Below, piece by piece: positions 20,351 to 32,256 of a stretch of DNA of 64,000 nt. The first letter of the stretch is position 1. Every line of letters begins with the position of its first letter. Under the pieces are notes generated by a model. That model was not told the origin of the DNA, did not search any database, and worked only from the letters and a program-made list of their open reading frames with translations. Both the position numbers and the translations under genes were made by a program. The DNA is from Rhynchospora pubera (lineage: Eukaryota > Streptophyta > Magnoliopsida > Poales > Cyperaceae). The stretch spans positions 15,795,501 through 15,859,500 of the forward strand of contig CM051460.1 in assembly GCA_028095005.1 (NCBI GenBank), given 5' to 3'.

Positions 20351-22615
20351 GACTACGATTGATTAAAGATATAGGACCAAAATGAATAAAGTAATATGAG
20401 TTTTGTCTCTTTTAAGGTCAATTTCACCTTCTCATGAAATAAACAAAAATGTGCAAAAATACATAAACATAAAAATATGGCTAAAAGTGAAATACATAAA
20501 AATGTGAGGTTTGATTTGCATAAAATACTTTGAACAGCAGGTGCTTGATCACTTAGACATCAAGGAGAAGTATTTCTATGTTTAGAGTTTCATACAGTTC
20601 TAAACATATTGTCAAGAAGTATAGAAAAATGCATAATCAAATCAATATTCTGTCAAAGGAGAACACATATCAAAATTGCTTATTAAACAAACTCAACATT
20701 TCCTTTGAATAGCTAAGTGCTTTGTTCATGTCATGTGTAAATAGTTTTACTGCATTTTGAGCAACTCAAATGAAAACCATATCAAATCAGTGGTCATGTT
20801 ACATAAAAATGAAAATATCAAATTATGACAAGTGCTAATCCACTTGCTCTTACTGTCTGTGGTGATTTGAACACGTGAAGCAAACTGTAATTGACCTAAA
20901 ATGATGGTTAAGTCAAACTCATTTGCTGTAAGTGCACTTGCATGTAAATTGGAAAGTTGAGTAAAATGTACAACTTCCTGCCTCAATGCTTCGCTCGGTG
21001 AATCATGGCGTTCCAAGTCAAAGAAGATGCATAGATAGATAAAACTTGATGTCCTGAAGCTATCCCCCATAATGCTGGTACAAGAGAATGGCTGAATGGG
21101 TCCCACAGAGAAAATCTCAAATGAACTCAATTCTGGCCGAGTTGTCTCAGTCCATTAAACCTCTCTCCAAACCTCCTCATGTTAAATTGGCTTCACCACC
21201 ATCTTCTACATACATTCACGAGTATGTGGAACTTACCTCTGGCAGAGAAAAGGAAGAAACAAGCTCCGAATGCCATTAATGGCGGCCTAAGCTTTCTCAG
21301 ATTCTATAGAGCAGCACAAACTCCTACGGCTCTAACCAATTGCACCGCTGTGATCTCCCCGATCTCACGATTCTAACAAGACAAACCTCAACCAAAATTA
21401 TGACCGGTGTCGCCACAATTTGACCGGCGAACTTTCAAGGGCAAAACTGCAAAAATCACCTCTATCGGGTCTGAAGGAGATGATATCCGCTGCCACAAAA
21501 AATCCGCTATGGCCATATCTCTTATGGCGGGTCACTTTTCCTGTCAGCAACCCGTTACATAAGTCAAATAAAGACTTTCAACGTCGTGCCATGTCAGCAG
21601 CCTCGTCATAGTCGCGCCAGACGCCAACTCAGCCTTCTCTGAAGACGTGGACAAATAAGAAAATTACAAATAAGCAGGAACTTCAAAAATTCATTAAAAA
21701 TAGTATGAAACTCAGAAAAATTCAAATAAAATATACATAAAATCCTAAAAATTCAAATAAACCAAATTCACTTATATTTTGATACAAAAATCTGTCAAAT
21801 TATTGGTCTTTTCTGTTTTTGAAGTATTTTCAATATTAAATAAATTTTATAAAATTCTAAAATGATGATTAAAATTCTAAAATGATCAATTTGTAAAATT
21901 TCAAAATGATATCAAAACTCAATTAAACTATTTTTCAAAAAAAAATAAATATTGAGAATTTAAAGAGAGTAAATTAAATAACAAATATTTTTAAAAATAA
22001 ACATAACTAAAAATATAAAAAGATATTCCAAAAGTCTAAAATTAAAAATTAAAATAAAAGAAAACTGAAAAAATAATAAAACCCAAAGAGAAACTTAAGA
22101 AATTAAAAGTCAAAACACGAAGCCGAAATCGAAACCGAAACCTCTCCACTTCAAGAACGAAAACTCTTCAGCAGATCAGAATGTCCTCAATTGGGTTCCG
22201 TCAACTGAGTCTGGTACACCAATCGAGTCCGGTTCGAACCAAAAGAAATAAACCCAAAATAAACACAAAACCAACGATTTCCCTAGCCTTTACATAAAAT
22301 TCTTCAGATCCCTTAATCAGAGGTTCTCGTGAGCGATCACGGGGTAATTAACAGTAGGGGCTTGCGCCTACTGGAAAGAAAGGACCCACGAAATCAACAA
22401 ACCTCTTTAAGAAGCGACTCGTGTTTTGGTTCTCTTGTCGTAAAGAGATACTCGAACGGAGATCGAACCTTAAGGGGGGTGAATCCAAGGCTATGTTCCC
22501 ATTTCTCGAGGAAACCCAATTTCATTCTTCGAGGGAATGACGAAAAAGCCGCAACACACCTCTTCAGGTGTCAGTTGACTTTCTTTATTGTTGTTCTGAT
22601 AAGGTGATTGTAACA
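20351..22615. other. Unassigned region without recognisable gene
   Basis: The longest frame (minus 20747-21130, 127 codons) has no motif I recognise. 21660-22140 is A-rich simple sequence like that at 18851-19290. 22320-22615 contains inverted words ('ttctcgag'/'ctcgaggaa'). It may belong to a large unidentified repeat together with 18851-20350. Confidence 0.35.
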
Positions 22616-23524
22616 AGCTTAAAAGACTGTAGTTTCTCAAGAAGCCTATACCGTTTCATACCACTAGTGAGCAAGATGGGGTGATGCAAGTCGAGTTGTG
22701 AGAGCTTGCTTGGGTCTTGAGTAAGAGTAGCTGAGAGAATAATCTCCATCAATCGGAGATAGCATCTAACTTTAAATCCCCTTTCTACACTTCTGAAATA
22801 TATAAAAGTGTGGAGATCACAACAATAATCATAGTGGTGTAAAATTAAGTTTCATACGCGATGTAACACCTATCCCACGTAATGGATGTCGGCCTCCTAA
22901 AAGAAGACGTGTTTAAAAATTATTATCAATGGAAAAATAAGCTACGTCGTATAGAGAGGACCTCACCATTCAAGTGGTAACCATAGAAATGATGGAACTC
23001 ACTATTTTTTTATTTAAAATAATAAAAGAAATCCGTTATTCATTATTTGTATACGTGCGTGTGTGTACAATATTTAAAATAATAAAACAAATCCATTATT
23101 CATCATTTGTGTGTGTGTGTGTCTGTGCTCAGAGAAGGAAGAGTAGCTACGTTCTCCTAATCGTAGTCAATGAATGAGGCATTGAAATTGTACAACTTCC
23201 ACAAGAGAACAAATCCTGATTAGTTGAACTAGTAAGCTGAAGCACAGTAGGAAGCCATGGCTAGTATGCCTCTCTCAACAGCTTGTCCGTCTCATCAACC
23301 ACCTGTTGCCACAGAAAAAAAAAATGCATATCAGAAGATATACTATTAACTCAATCATATAAAAAAAATAACAAAGAACATACAAAACAAAGAGCAAACA
23401 AAAATCAAATAAACTGGTACAACAAAAATACCAAAAATCGGAGATGCTCCAAGCTGAATCCCTTGGTCACAGTAATGTGATCCATTAATCTACCAGGTGT
23501 TGCCAACAAAATATCAACTGAAGT

Positions 23525-23855
23525 TGCAATATACCAATTGGATTATGTTGTGTATTTGAGTGTTTTGGTAAATTGAGATAAGAAACGAAGAAACAAAGAG
23601 AATGAAGAAAGAAGATAAGAACAAAGAGATAACAATTTCAGAGTTTTCTTACTTGTCTCCTACTGATACATTGTATCAAACTATATAAGAAATGTAAAAT
23701 GGGGACCACTCAGTAAATAGTCAAACAGTAAAGTAAGTCCATTTAAGTACACATTATGCTTATTTAATTAGCCCAATTTGCAGTCCATCTTCATTTCTCC
23801 TACGGCCCAACATCTTCTTTCATTTTTCAGCATAACTTCTCTTCAGACCTTGTCA
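23525..23855 (-). repeat. gypsy 2 3' LTR
   Basis: Starts TGCAATATACC and ends AGACCTTGTCA. It differs from the other LTR at a handful of sites (for example acgaag/acaaag near 23585). The purine-rich tract GGAAGGAGAAGGTAC lies next to it on the minus strand (23856-23870). Confidence 0.9.
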
Positions 23856-23879
23856 GTACCTTCTCCTTCCAAAGCTCCT

Positions 23880-25465
23880 TGACCACGAGGAGCTCTCTCA
23901 ACTTCAAAATTTGGAAATTGCTTCCTGATGAACAAGTAATCCTCCCAAGTGGCAGCTTGATCCGGTAAATTAGACAAACGGACTAGTACCTACGCTACAG
24001 GAGAACCATTTCTATTGATTAGTTGTCGATCTAGCACAACCACTGGTTCAGTCTTGATTTCTCCTTCCAATCCCACTAACGGCAAGGTTGGTGTAGCGAT
24101 CTGCTTGCCTATCCTTCTCTTTAATTGAGAGACATGAAAAATCGGGTGAATTTGACTCCCTTCCGGCAATTGCAATTTGTATGCAACAGCTCCAATTTTT
24201 TCCAGCACCATAAAAGGCCCATAATACCTGGAGCTCAACTTAAGACACTTTCTCACCACAACTGAGGTTTGCCGGTACGGCTGAAGCTTCAGGTACACTG
24301 CATCTCCTACTTCCAACTCTCTTTCACTTCTATTTTTATCAGCAAAGAACTTAATTCTAGCTTGTGCTTTTTCCAATTGCTCCTTTAATTTTTGTAATAC
24401 CACTGCTCTCTCCTTCAAATACTCATCTACTAATTCAATTGAAGTCCTTGGTAAGCTACCTAACTCCATGTGTGGTGGTGAGTACCCATAAAGTGCTTCA
24501 AATGGGGTACACTTAAGGGAAGTATGATAACTAGTATTGTACCAGTATTCTGCAACTGCTAACCACTGAGTCCACTTTCTTGGATTTTCATTTGCCATAC
24601 ATCTCAAATAAGATTCTAGACACTGGTTAACTCTCTCACATTGTCCGTCAGTTTGAGGGTGGTATGCCGTGGAATAGTTTAAGGTAGTACCAATCAACTT
24701 GAATATTTCTTTCCAAAAGATACTGGTGAACACTTTATCCCTATCTGAGACAATAGAATTAGGAACCCCATGTAGCTTGAATACATTGTCCATAAATACC
24801 TTTGCTACTATCTGAGCATTGAATGGGTGTGCCAAAGCCATAAAATAGGAGTATTTTGTTAGCCTATCCACAACTACATAAATCACACTTTTTCCTTCTG
24901 ACTTAGGAAGACTTTCAATAAAATCCATTGCAATGCAACTCCAAATTCTCTCTGGTACTGGTAGCGGTTGTAGTAAACCTGGATATGGTACATGTTCGCT
25001 TTTGTTTCTTTGGCAATTGTCACACTCTTTGACAAACCCACATATTTCTCTTTTCATTCCTGGCCAATAAAATGTCCTCTTGATACTTTGATACGTGGCT
25101 TGCATGCCCGAATGACCTCCTATGGCTGATGCATGAAATTCTTTCATGATTCTTTTTCTAACTCCACCACTTGTTCCAATGTAGAGTTTGTTCTTCTTTT
25201 TAACCAGTACAGATTGCACTTGCCATTCACCATCTATTCCATCTTCATTTCCAAACTCTTGTTTCAACTTTTCTACCATTGTGTCACCCATATAATTTTT
25301 TTTAGCTTCTTCTTCCCATACAGGTACAATTGAGCTCAAGTGAAGTACACTGAGATGGGAGGTACCTGTGAGCTGATTGTTTGAGATGCTAACTCTTCTT
25401 GACAAGGCATCTGCCACGACATTGTGCTTTCCTTTTTTTATATTGGATCGAATAATCCAACCCAA
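23880..25465 (-). pseudogene. gypsy 2 integrase and chromodomain
   Basis: The frame 25465-23990 holds the integrase. The zinc-binding HHCC region is HASAIGGHSG with later 'CDNCQRNK'. The catalytic D,D,E residues are in AMDFIESLP, 'IVSDRDKVFTS' and 'TDGQCERVNQ'. It is followed by the C-terminal barrel ('YKLQLPEGSQIHPIFHVSQL'). A TAG stop at about 23987 interrupts the chromodomain, which continues in frame as LPDQAATWEDYLFI, then 'FPNFEVE'. The chromodomain is known in chromoviruses to steer insertion toward modified histones. Integrase itself looks complete; only the tail is cut. Confidence 0.9.
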
Positions 25466-26116
25466 TAAATTTCACCAATGCCTTGTGTTGAATTTGATGC
25501 TTCAATTTTTGCTTTAGAAGGTATTTTAAACTCTGTTGATTTGTTTTTATTAAAAATGGTTGACCTTGGAGATAGCGTCTCCATTTAGTAATAGCCATCA
25601 ATATAGCCATAAGTTCTTTCTCATAGGTTGACTTAGCTGCATTTTTAACTCCAAGAGCCTTGCTAAGATAGGCTATGGGTCTTCCATTTTGTGTCAAAAC
25701 AGCTCCGAATCCCACATCACAAGCATCAGCTTCAATATAGAAGGGTTGAGAAAAATCAGGTAATGCCAAAACTGGAGCTGATGACATAGCTCTCTTCAAC
25801 CTGTCAAATGCCTCTTGTGCTTGGTTGCTCCACTGGAACCCTTTCTTCCCAAGCAACTCAGTAAGTGGTTTGCAAATTGACCATAATCTTTTATAAACTG
25901 TCTGTAGTAACCCGTTAAGCCTAAAAATCCTCTTAATGCTTTTGTATTTTGGGGTGTTGGCCATTGCAACATAACTTCTATTTTACTGGCATCAGTCGTA
26001 ACTCCTTCTTTAGATATGACATAACCCAAGTACTCAATTCTCTCTACTCCAAATGCACATTTGGGCAACTTTGCAAATAACTTATGGGCTCTTATTTTCT
26101 TGAACACATTCTCCAA
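25389..26116 (-). pseudogene. gypsy 2 RT thumb and RNase H
   Basis: Two overlapping frames. 26116-25796 has FAKLPKCAFGVERIEYLGYV and 'LRGFLGLTGYYRQF'. 25964-25389 has RNase H with 'FYIEADACDVGFGAVLTQ', 'STYEKELMAI' and 'FLIKTNQQSLKYLL' (normally a D at the TDQ position, here TNQ). A frameshift lies near 25880-25960. Confidence 0.87.
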
Positions 26117-26119
26117 ATG

Positions 26120-26746
26120 TTCTAAATGCTCTTCCCAACTTTTACTATATACAAGTATATCATAAAAAAAAAAACTAACACTGTTCTTCTTAACTCTTCT
26201 TTGAAAACATCATTCATTAGATTTTGAAAACTTGCCGGTGCATTGGTGAGTCCAAAAGGCATTACCTTAAATTCAAAATGTCCATGGTGAACACGAAATG
26301 ATGTTGTTCTTGATGGTAAGATTATTTAATTTTCTATAGTCTATACACAACCGCCAACTTCCATTCTTCTTTTTAACCAATATTGCAGGACTAGCAAAAG
26401 GACTTGAGCTAGGCCTGATCACGGTGGTAGAGAGCATTTCATCAACTAGCTTTTCAATGGCAGCTTTTTGTTCATTTGAGTACATGTACGGTCTCAAGTT
26501 AATTGGTTCAACACCTTCCTTCAAGGGTATTACATGGTCATGGGTTCTCTTTGGTGGTAGTTCTTTTGGTTCCTTGAAGATGTCTGAGTAACGAGTTAAT
26601 ATTTGGTGCAGGTTATCAGGTATTATTGTTTTTTTATTAGTGGTATCCACTGGAAAAGTTTGCACCAACATACACACTTCTCCATGTTGTAATTGCACCC
26701 ATCCTTTCTCAGTTACCCTCCTTGTTTGATCCGGAATTCCCTTCAA
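26120..26746 (-). pseudogene. gypsy 2 reverse transcriptase, N-terminal half
   Basis: Starts after protease; it contains LPPKRTHDHVIPLKEG, 'VIRPSSSPFASPAILVKKK' and 'WRLCIDYRKLN'. About 30 residues are deleted at roughly 26285-26310, where the text jumps toward 'HHGHFEFKVMPFGLTNAPA'. The catalytic box reads FFYDILVYSK, so the first aspartate of FxDD is replaced. Non-functional. Confidence 0.87.
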
Positions 26747-27065
26747 TATTACCTTTGAGCAGTGTTATAGATTGTTCATTTACATCAAAAAGTATTGGCC
26801 CTTCCTTCTTAATCCAATCACCTCCTAATAAAAAATCATAAGACCCGATCTCCATGATTTTTAAATCAAATTGAAATTCATTTCCTTGCATTATCCATAG
26901 CATACCATCATATTTATGCTCACAATACATCTTTGCACCATTTGCTACTGTGAGTTCCATAGGATTAGTCGGAATGAAGTTGTAACCAGCACGTTTTATA
27001 ATTTTTGGGTCTACAAAGCTATGAGTGCTGCCACTGTCAACCAAAGCAATCACTGGCACCCCCAT
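26709..27065 (-). pseudogene. gypsy 2 aspartic protease
   Basis: Active-site motif LVDSGSTHSFVDP (DSG variant of DTG) and the later GSYDFLLGGDWIKKEGP. The frame overlaps the start of the RT frame. Upstream continuity with gag is broken by the solo copia LTR. Confidence 0.88.
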
Positions 27066-27130
27066 TTACCTCACCAGCAATTCTAATTAGGTCAAGACTC
27101 TTATTTTCACCAATTGCATGCAAAGATATT

Positions 27131-28894
27131 CTAACTGTTAGAGATATGTCCTAGAAGCCAATTCATTAGGCTACTTCTATAGTTTATGTTATTGGTGATT
27201 TCAGATCATTTGTTCTTTGATTTAATCGTTGACAGTTCATTCAGGTTGAGGATCTGAATTATAGATCACTGTTATTCATTTAGTAGTAAATGACAACGAT
27301 AAATCTAAAAGTCCATAATCTTGATAATTAACAAAGAACATTAATTATCAATAAGATTAGTATGCAAATTAAGTGATGATTAAGTTCTATAAATCATAGG
27401 TTAAGAGTAACCAACTTAATTGCATATGTATATGTTATAGAACATAGTACAGGACTGGACCCCACGAAATAAATATATGGATTGTGTTACGTGTCATTAT
27501 TTATTTCGTCATAATTTTGGTTCTAAGTTTGAGATGATTATCTTTTCCACATGAGGATAGATACTATAAATCATGTCTACCGCTGATTCCTGATAAAGGC
27601 TGCTATACGGACTTGATTTAAGTATTCTTGAATTGTGCTGGGAAAAGCTAATTATCAAGAAAACCGTATGTCCCTCATTAATTCACTTAGTGAGTGACGA
27701 TATCTATTTGGGCCCCTTGTTGGAGATAGATTGTTTGCTAGCAACTGATACAATTATCTCTAGATCAAGAAACGTATAATCTGCAAGAATGACACGTTCC
27801 TATCTTGGATTATACGATGATATCGTGTGATATAAGAATCAAAATAGAGAAACATAATTGTTCTCTTTATGCAGGATTGAAATTTTGTAGATGTACACTA
27901 TTTATGCGAATTGGGAATCATAACGTGTTGCTAGATACCGCTTATGATTATTGGAATTGAATAGCGATTTAATTCCATGTCCAACATAGCATAAATCCTC
28001 AAAGGGTCACACAAAATTAGTATTTAATCATACGTGCATTATTTATTTATTTGCAATAATGAGTATTGCAAAATATGATAGATTGATTAATTAAATAAAT
28101 AGCGTTATGGACCGTTATAATTAATTAAGTCAAATAGATCATATAGAAATAAATTAATGCATTGTCTAATCTCTAAATAATTATTATTAAGTTAGTAATT
28201 ATTTATAAACAACACACTTAATTTAATTAAGTTATTTGGGCTTTAATTTATTGGTAAATTAAATGTCCAAATTAAATAGCTTTGAGTGGGCCTTTAATTA
28301 ATAGAATTAAGGGACCAAATGGAGATGTCCTAGTGGGCCAAAGGAGCCCACTAGGAGGCCGGCCACAAGAGGTAGGTGGGAGTGACACACTTGTAATTTG
28401 TGTGAACTCCTATCTAGGATTAAGAGGCTATATAAGGCACCATATGGTGGCTCCTTGAGCTCTCTTCTCTCTCCCTCTCTCTAGCCGCCACCTTGCCCCC
28501 TCTTTGAGGTACGCCCCCCCCCCTCTCATCTCCACTCAAGCTCATGTGTTGAGCACCCTTTTCTCCCACAAATCGATTTGGTTCTTTGGTTGAAGAAAGG
28601 GAACGCTTGGGATTAGACTTGTTCTTCTCTTCGCTAGAACGAATTGAGAAGAACTTGGTTAATACCATAGTGAACCCGAGGCGCCGCGAATAGGAGGTGT
28701 TTGGAGAGCACGCCACCGACACCAAACCCAAGGATTCGAGCCTCTTGGTTGCTATACCAAGAGAGGTACAAATCCTTCCTTTCTCTTGTGTCAAATCAGC
28801 TTTTGTACTAGATCCGTTTTGTGCTTTGTTTTCTTGGCTTAATTAGTTGGTAATTAGCATAAAAATGAAAATTAGCACACTTTCTAACACTAAC
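27131..28894 (+). mobile_element. Solo Ty1/copia LTR, 1754 bp
   Basis: 27136-28889, TGTTAGAGATATGTCC...CTTTCTAACA, with the 5-bp duplication CTAAC at 27131-27135 and 28890-28894. It is the same family as the LTRs at 45734-47491 and 53116-54873, in opposite orientation. A TATATAAGG box at about 28430 and CT-rich leader lie at the expected place for sense transcription on the plus strand. The 124-codon antisense frame at 28420-28794 is not considered a gene. Solo LTRs arise by recombination between the two LTRs of an element. Confidence 0.9.
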
Positions 28895-30467
28895 TTCTTC
28901 TTTTTCTTTGTTTGTTAAAGGGTCAGGTAATAGAACTTCAATTGGTGCTTCATCATCATCTTCTTCACCATCTGACTCAACTGGCCAAGGTTGGTTTTCA
29001 AATGAATTCTCTTCTTCCATAGCCACATTTAGAGTTTTTGTTTTGCATCTATGCCCTGGAAACCAAGGTAAGCCACAAGTGTAGCATTCCTTGGCTGTTT
29101 TATCCGTAGTTGGATTTTGGACAAATTTGTTTTTAAAATTGACATTGTTTTTAGTTTGAACTACAGGTTGTGGCTTATTGTTCAAGGAAAGTCTTAACTT
29201 CTTCCTATGTTCCAACAAAAGCTCTTGGTAAATTGAGGCTTCATAAGTTTCTTTTAATATTCTAGGTCTACTGGTCAGAACACACAACCTCAAGTCTTCT
29301 TTTAGGCCACTTAAGTAGCTGTTAATGAAATAAGCCTCATCATAGGTAGGATTATCTCTCTGCATTAATAATTTTAGCTCCTCAAATTTGTTTCTGTAAC
29401 TCTCGACATCAGCCCACTGTTTCAATTCTGTTGAACTCTCCGACCTGCCCTAAGGTTGACTTTGGTTCAAACCTTTCAATTACCTCTTGAGCAAATTCAT
29501 GCCACTACATATCAGGTCTTAAGGTACCTTGCACCCATGTATCAGAATTGCCTATCATGTGTAACGAAGCCACATACACCTTTTGATTTTCAGGAAATAG
29601 ATGGAGCTGAAAGTATCTTTCACACTTGTGTAACCAACTTCTCGGATTTGTCCCATTAAATTCAGGAAAGTCGAATCTATGAAGTGGAAGATTGTTATTG
29701 GGTACGGTATGTCTTGGGTTGGTGAATTGGTGCAGTGGGTTAATGACATTATGTGAGTGTAAGGGTTGATTTACAAGGTTTGGATGTGGAGTTGGCATGA
29801 TTGGAACTGGTATGTGAGGGTAATTTGGATGGAAAATGTATTTTATTTGAAGGTGTAATTGTTGGTATAAGGGTATTTCAGGAATTGAAGCTTCTGTTTG
29901 TGGTAATGTGGTGGAATTTGTGAAAATAGGTGTATGTAAAGGCTGTGTTGGATATAACAAGGGAGGTGTAGGCGATAAGGTGGTGTTAAGGCTGATGGGT
30001 GGTGTTAGCATGTTTTGAAAGCTTGATGGAGAAGTATGCACCACACCTGAGCTAAGCGGTGAACTCACGATAGGTACCGACATATTGGTGGAAGGTTTGG
30101 ATTGGGAGTTCATACTAGGATCTGATGCTTGAACCATTTGTGGTGTGGTATGGAAGAAGTTATTTGCACCTAGATTTAAGTTTTGACCATGATCGGTACC
30201 TAATGTAGTATTTGAACTAGCTCCCTCAATTCCTTTTTCTTTAAGTAGTTGATTCAACATGCTTGTAATTTGATTGAGTTGTACCTGATTATCTACCACT
30301 TGTTTCTCAAGGTGTTGTTGCTGTAGCTTGATTTGACCTTGTATTTCCTCATTTTGTTGTTTTAGTCGCTCAGCTAGGTCTGACTGCATTTTATCCATGG
30401 ATTCTTTCATAGTTTTGACTTGCTCCTCAATCTGTTTAGATCTTGTGTGTGTTCCTTCATGTGCCAT
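28808..30467 (-). pseudogene. gypsy 2 gag
   Basis: The ATG at 30467 sits right after the primer site (MAHEGTHTRSKQIEEQVK). A long coiled coil follows, then a P/S/T-rich spacer and the gag core FPEFNGTNPRSWLHKCERYF. A TAG at 29505-29507 and a frameshift near 29425 interrupt it. It resumes with 'WADVESYRNKFEELKLLMQ' and ends with a zinc knuckle, CYTCGLPWFPGHRC. The piece beyond about 28890 reads into the inserted solo LTR. Confidence 0.88.
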
Positions 30468-30473
30468 GATCGG

Positions 30474-30485
30474 GCTCTGGTACCA
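30474..30485 (-). promoter_or_regulatory. gypsy 2 primer binding site
   Basis: TGGTACCAGAGC on the minus strand, one base from the initiator tRNA-Met complement TGGTATCAGAGC, originally two bases from the LTR end before the hAT MITE separated them. Confidence 0.8.
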
Positions 30486-30883
30486 GTTGTAATCTAGGTT
30501 ACCCCGGTACTTTGAAACATCAGCCGTACTCGTACCGGGTACGAACCGGGTACTGGTACCGTACCCGGTACATGCCGGTACAGTCAATGGTCAACAGTTA
30601 ATATTTAATGTGTTGATATTAGTGTTTATGATATTTATTTATGTAAACTCCAAGTTTATATCATTTATTTGTGTAAATCCAAACCTTAACTACACAAAAT
30701 TATGCTATATACATTATATATTATAATATAATATAATTATAGATCAATAAATTATTCAAATAATATATATATATCATCGTACCCGTACCGGAAATTTTTG
30801 AAAATTTTCGTACCGCGGTACCCGAATCGTACCGGGAACGGTACTCGTACCCGTACCCGTACCAATGCAACCATGGTTGTAAT
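30486..30883. mobile_element. hAT-type MITE with GGTAC-rich ends, copy 1
   Basis: The element is 30494-30875 (382 bp) with the 8-bp duplication GTTGTAAT (30486-30493, 30876-30883). The ends, CTAGGTTACCCCGGTAC and the complement of CATGGTTGCATTGGTAC, are imperfect inverted repeats followed by runs of GTACC/GGTAC. The centre is AT-rich. A second copy in opposite orientation is at 62165-62529. Confidence 0.87.
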
Positions 30884-31211
30884 ATACCAATTGGATTATG
30901 TTGTGTATTTGAGTGTTTTGGTAAATTGAGATAAGAAACAAAGAAACAAAGAGAACGAAGAAAGAAGATAAGAACAAAGAGATAACAATTTCAGAGTTTT
31001 TCTTACTTAGATCTCCTACCGATACATTGTATCAAACTATATAAGAAATGTAAAATGGGAACCACTCAGTAAATAGTCAAACAATAAAATAAATCCATTT
31101 AAGTAGACATTATGCTTATTTAATTAGTCCAATTTGCAGCCCATCTTCATTTCTCCTACGGCCCAACATCTTCTTTCATTTTCCAGCATAACTTCTCTTC
31201 AGACTTTGTCA
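30878..31211 (-). repeat. gypsy 2 5' LTR
   Basis: TGTAATATACC...AGACTTTGTCA. Its first six bases also survive at 30488-30493 because the MITE duplicated them. Confidence 0.88.
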
Positions 31212-31477
31212 GAAGTCTCTGGTTCAATTTGGGCCTCATATTCCGGGTCGAGGCTTGAATACCTCTCTGATCTCGGCCTTTTTATAAGCGCAGAAATTTC
31301 ATCAGCAATTGACGATTGACCAACTGCCAAACCGACAGTTAAGCCCACAGCTCGTGTGGTTGCCTCTAAAGCCTCTTTCACCTAAAACAATTGAACACAC
31401 AAAGATGTGGAAAACATATGTTGTCAATTTATGATATTGTTTCTGATCAATTGGTACAGGTGTTCAAAATCATTTCT

Positions 31478-31586
31478 GGAGTTATCACAGAAAAAAATTA
31501 ATTTACTAAATACAGTTCATCTTGCTGTGATAACTCCTGAATAGAAAGAATACAGGAAAAAAGATGAACTGTATTTAGTAAATTAA
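31478..31586. repeat. Hairpin at the junction of the RH1 and F3H copies
   Basis: Two nested inverted pairs: GGAGTTATCACAG (31478-31490) with its complement at 31524-31536, and ATTTACTAAATACAG... (31499-31523) with its complement at 31561-31585. It lies exactly between the copied RH1 intron 2 and the copied F3H 3' flank. Confidence 0.8.
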
Positions 31587-32256
31587 CAGAGCAATCCAAA
31601 ACCAAAGAAAAAGAATATATAGATTGAATTAGGATGATCAAAGAACCGATATTAGATCTAAAGATTTAAAAATTAAAGCACTGTTAGTTTGGTGTTTTGC
31701 AAACTTGGAGACAGTACATACATACATTGTAGGTAATGATCCATTGATATAGTACATGACCATATTGGGAGATATGTTCAATATTAAAAGGATTTTGAAC
31801 ACTACTTCCATAATAACAGATTTAATGACATGACAGGTACAATGAAGAAAGGGAAAACAGAACTTTCTATGAAAGTTCACATACTTCCATCATAAGGGGA
31901 AGCTCCACCAATAAACTGATTTATTTAAAAATCACTCTTATGAACTACTAAACAGTACAACCATAACTCCAGCATCAGTTATGCCACGCACTTAAGCCAA
32001 GATTTCAGTGAGAGACTTTGGCTTGTCCACAGCTGCCACTCAGCCACTTGCTTCTCAATTTTGGCCAGTTTCTTCTGCCTGGCCAGCTCCAGGTCGCGAG
32101 ACATCTTCCTTTTGTACATTTCAGCAAAGGTGATCGACTCTTCCATGATGGGCTTCTCACCTTCCCGGATAGCCAATGGGTACACAATGGGATTTGGTGC
32201 CGGGTTTTGTAAGGTGGCGATCGAGAGCCTGCTGGTATTGGAGTTCACTCCAGCCT
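31584..32256 (-). pseudogene. Inverted partial copy of F3H (exon 3 and 3' flank)
   Basis: Reverse-complement copy of 34916 to about 36453, lacking the transposon that sits in the gene's 3' flank. It encodes NSNTSRLSIATLQNPAP and on to 'LARQKKLAKIEKQVAE', keeping the R-x-S co-substrate motif but not the iron ligands. One G is lost after GTGGCTGAG, so the C-terminus is shifted. The copy ends 110 bp upstream of the F3H ATG and points away from it. Identity to the gene is high (a few percent difference by eye). Confidence 0.92.

Larger units (their letters stand above)
23520..31216 (-). mobile_element. Chromodomain Ty3/gypsy retrotransposon 2, inside the RH1 copy
   Basis: LTRs 23525-23855 (331 bp) and 30878-31211 (334 bp) lie between the 5-bp duplication GAAGT (23520-23524, 31212-31216). 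On the minus strand the order is primer site, gag, protease, RT, RNase H, integrase and chromodomain, the gypsy order. The short LTRs and chromodomain fit a chromovirus (perhaps Reina-like, inferred). It carries a hAT MITE (30494-30875) and a solo copia LTR (27136-28889). Several stops, shifts and a deletion in RT make it inactive. Confidence 0.93.
22616..31477 (-). pseudogene. Partial duplicate of RH1 (intron 2 to exon 5), split by a gypsy element
   Basis: Homologous to 38878-39862 of the intact helicase gene. On the minus strand: end of intron 2 (31477-31382), exon 3 (31381-31217 then 23524-23432), intron 3, exon 4 (23302-23151), intron 4, exon 5 (about 22794-22616). Exon 3 sums to 258 bp and exon 4 is 152 bp, as in the gene, and I saw no stop in exons 3 or 5. 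The copy ends exactly at AAGCT, the last bases of exon 5. Intron 4 carries about 160 extra bases (22828-22985). There are no start, Walker A or C-terminal exons, so it cannot make a helicase. Confidence 0.88.

Noticed and set aside
20747..21130. 127-codon minus-strand frame
   Set aside because: No recognised domain, no promoter or splice support, and atypical composition; could be chance.
22616..23520. A functional second RH1 gene
   Set aside because: It lacks exons 1, 2 and 6-9, including Walker A and motifs V-VI, and is cut by a retrotransposon.
28420..28794. 124-codon minus-strand frame
   Set aside because: Antisense inside the solo copia LTR across its promoter and leader; low-complexity arginine/serine content.
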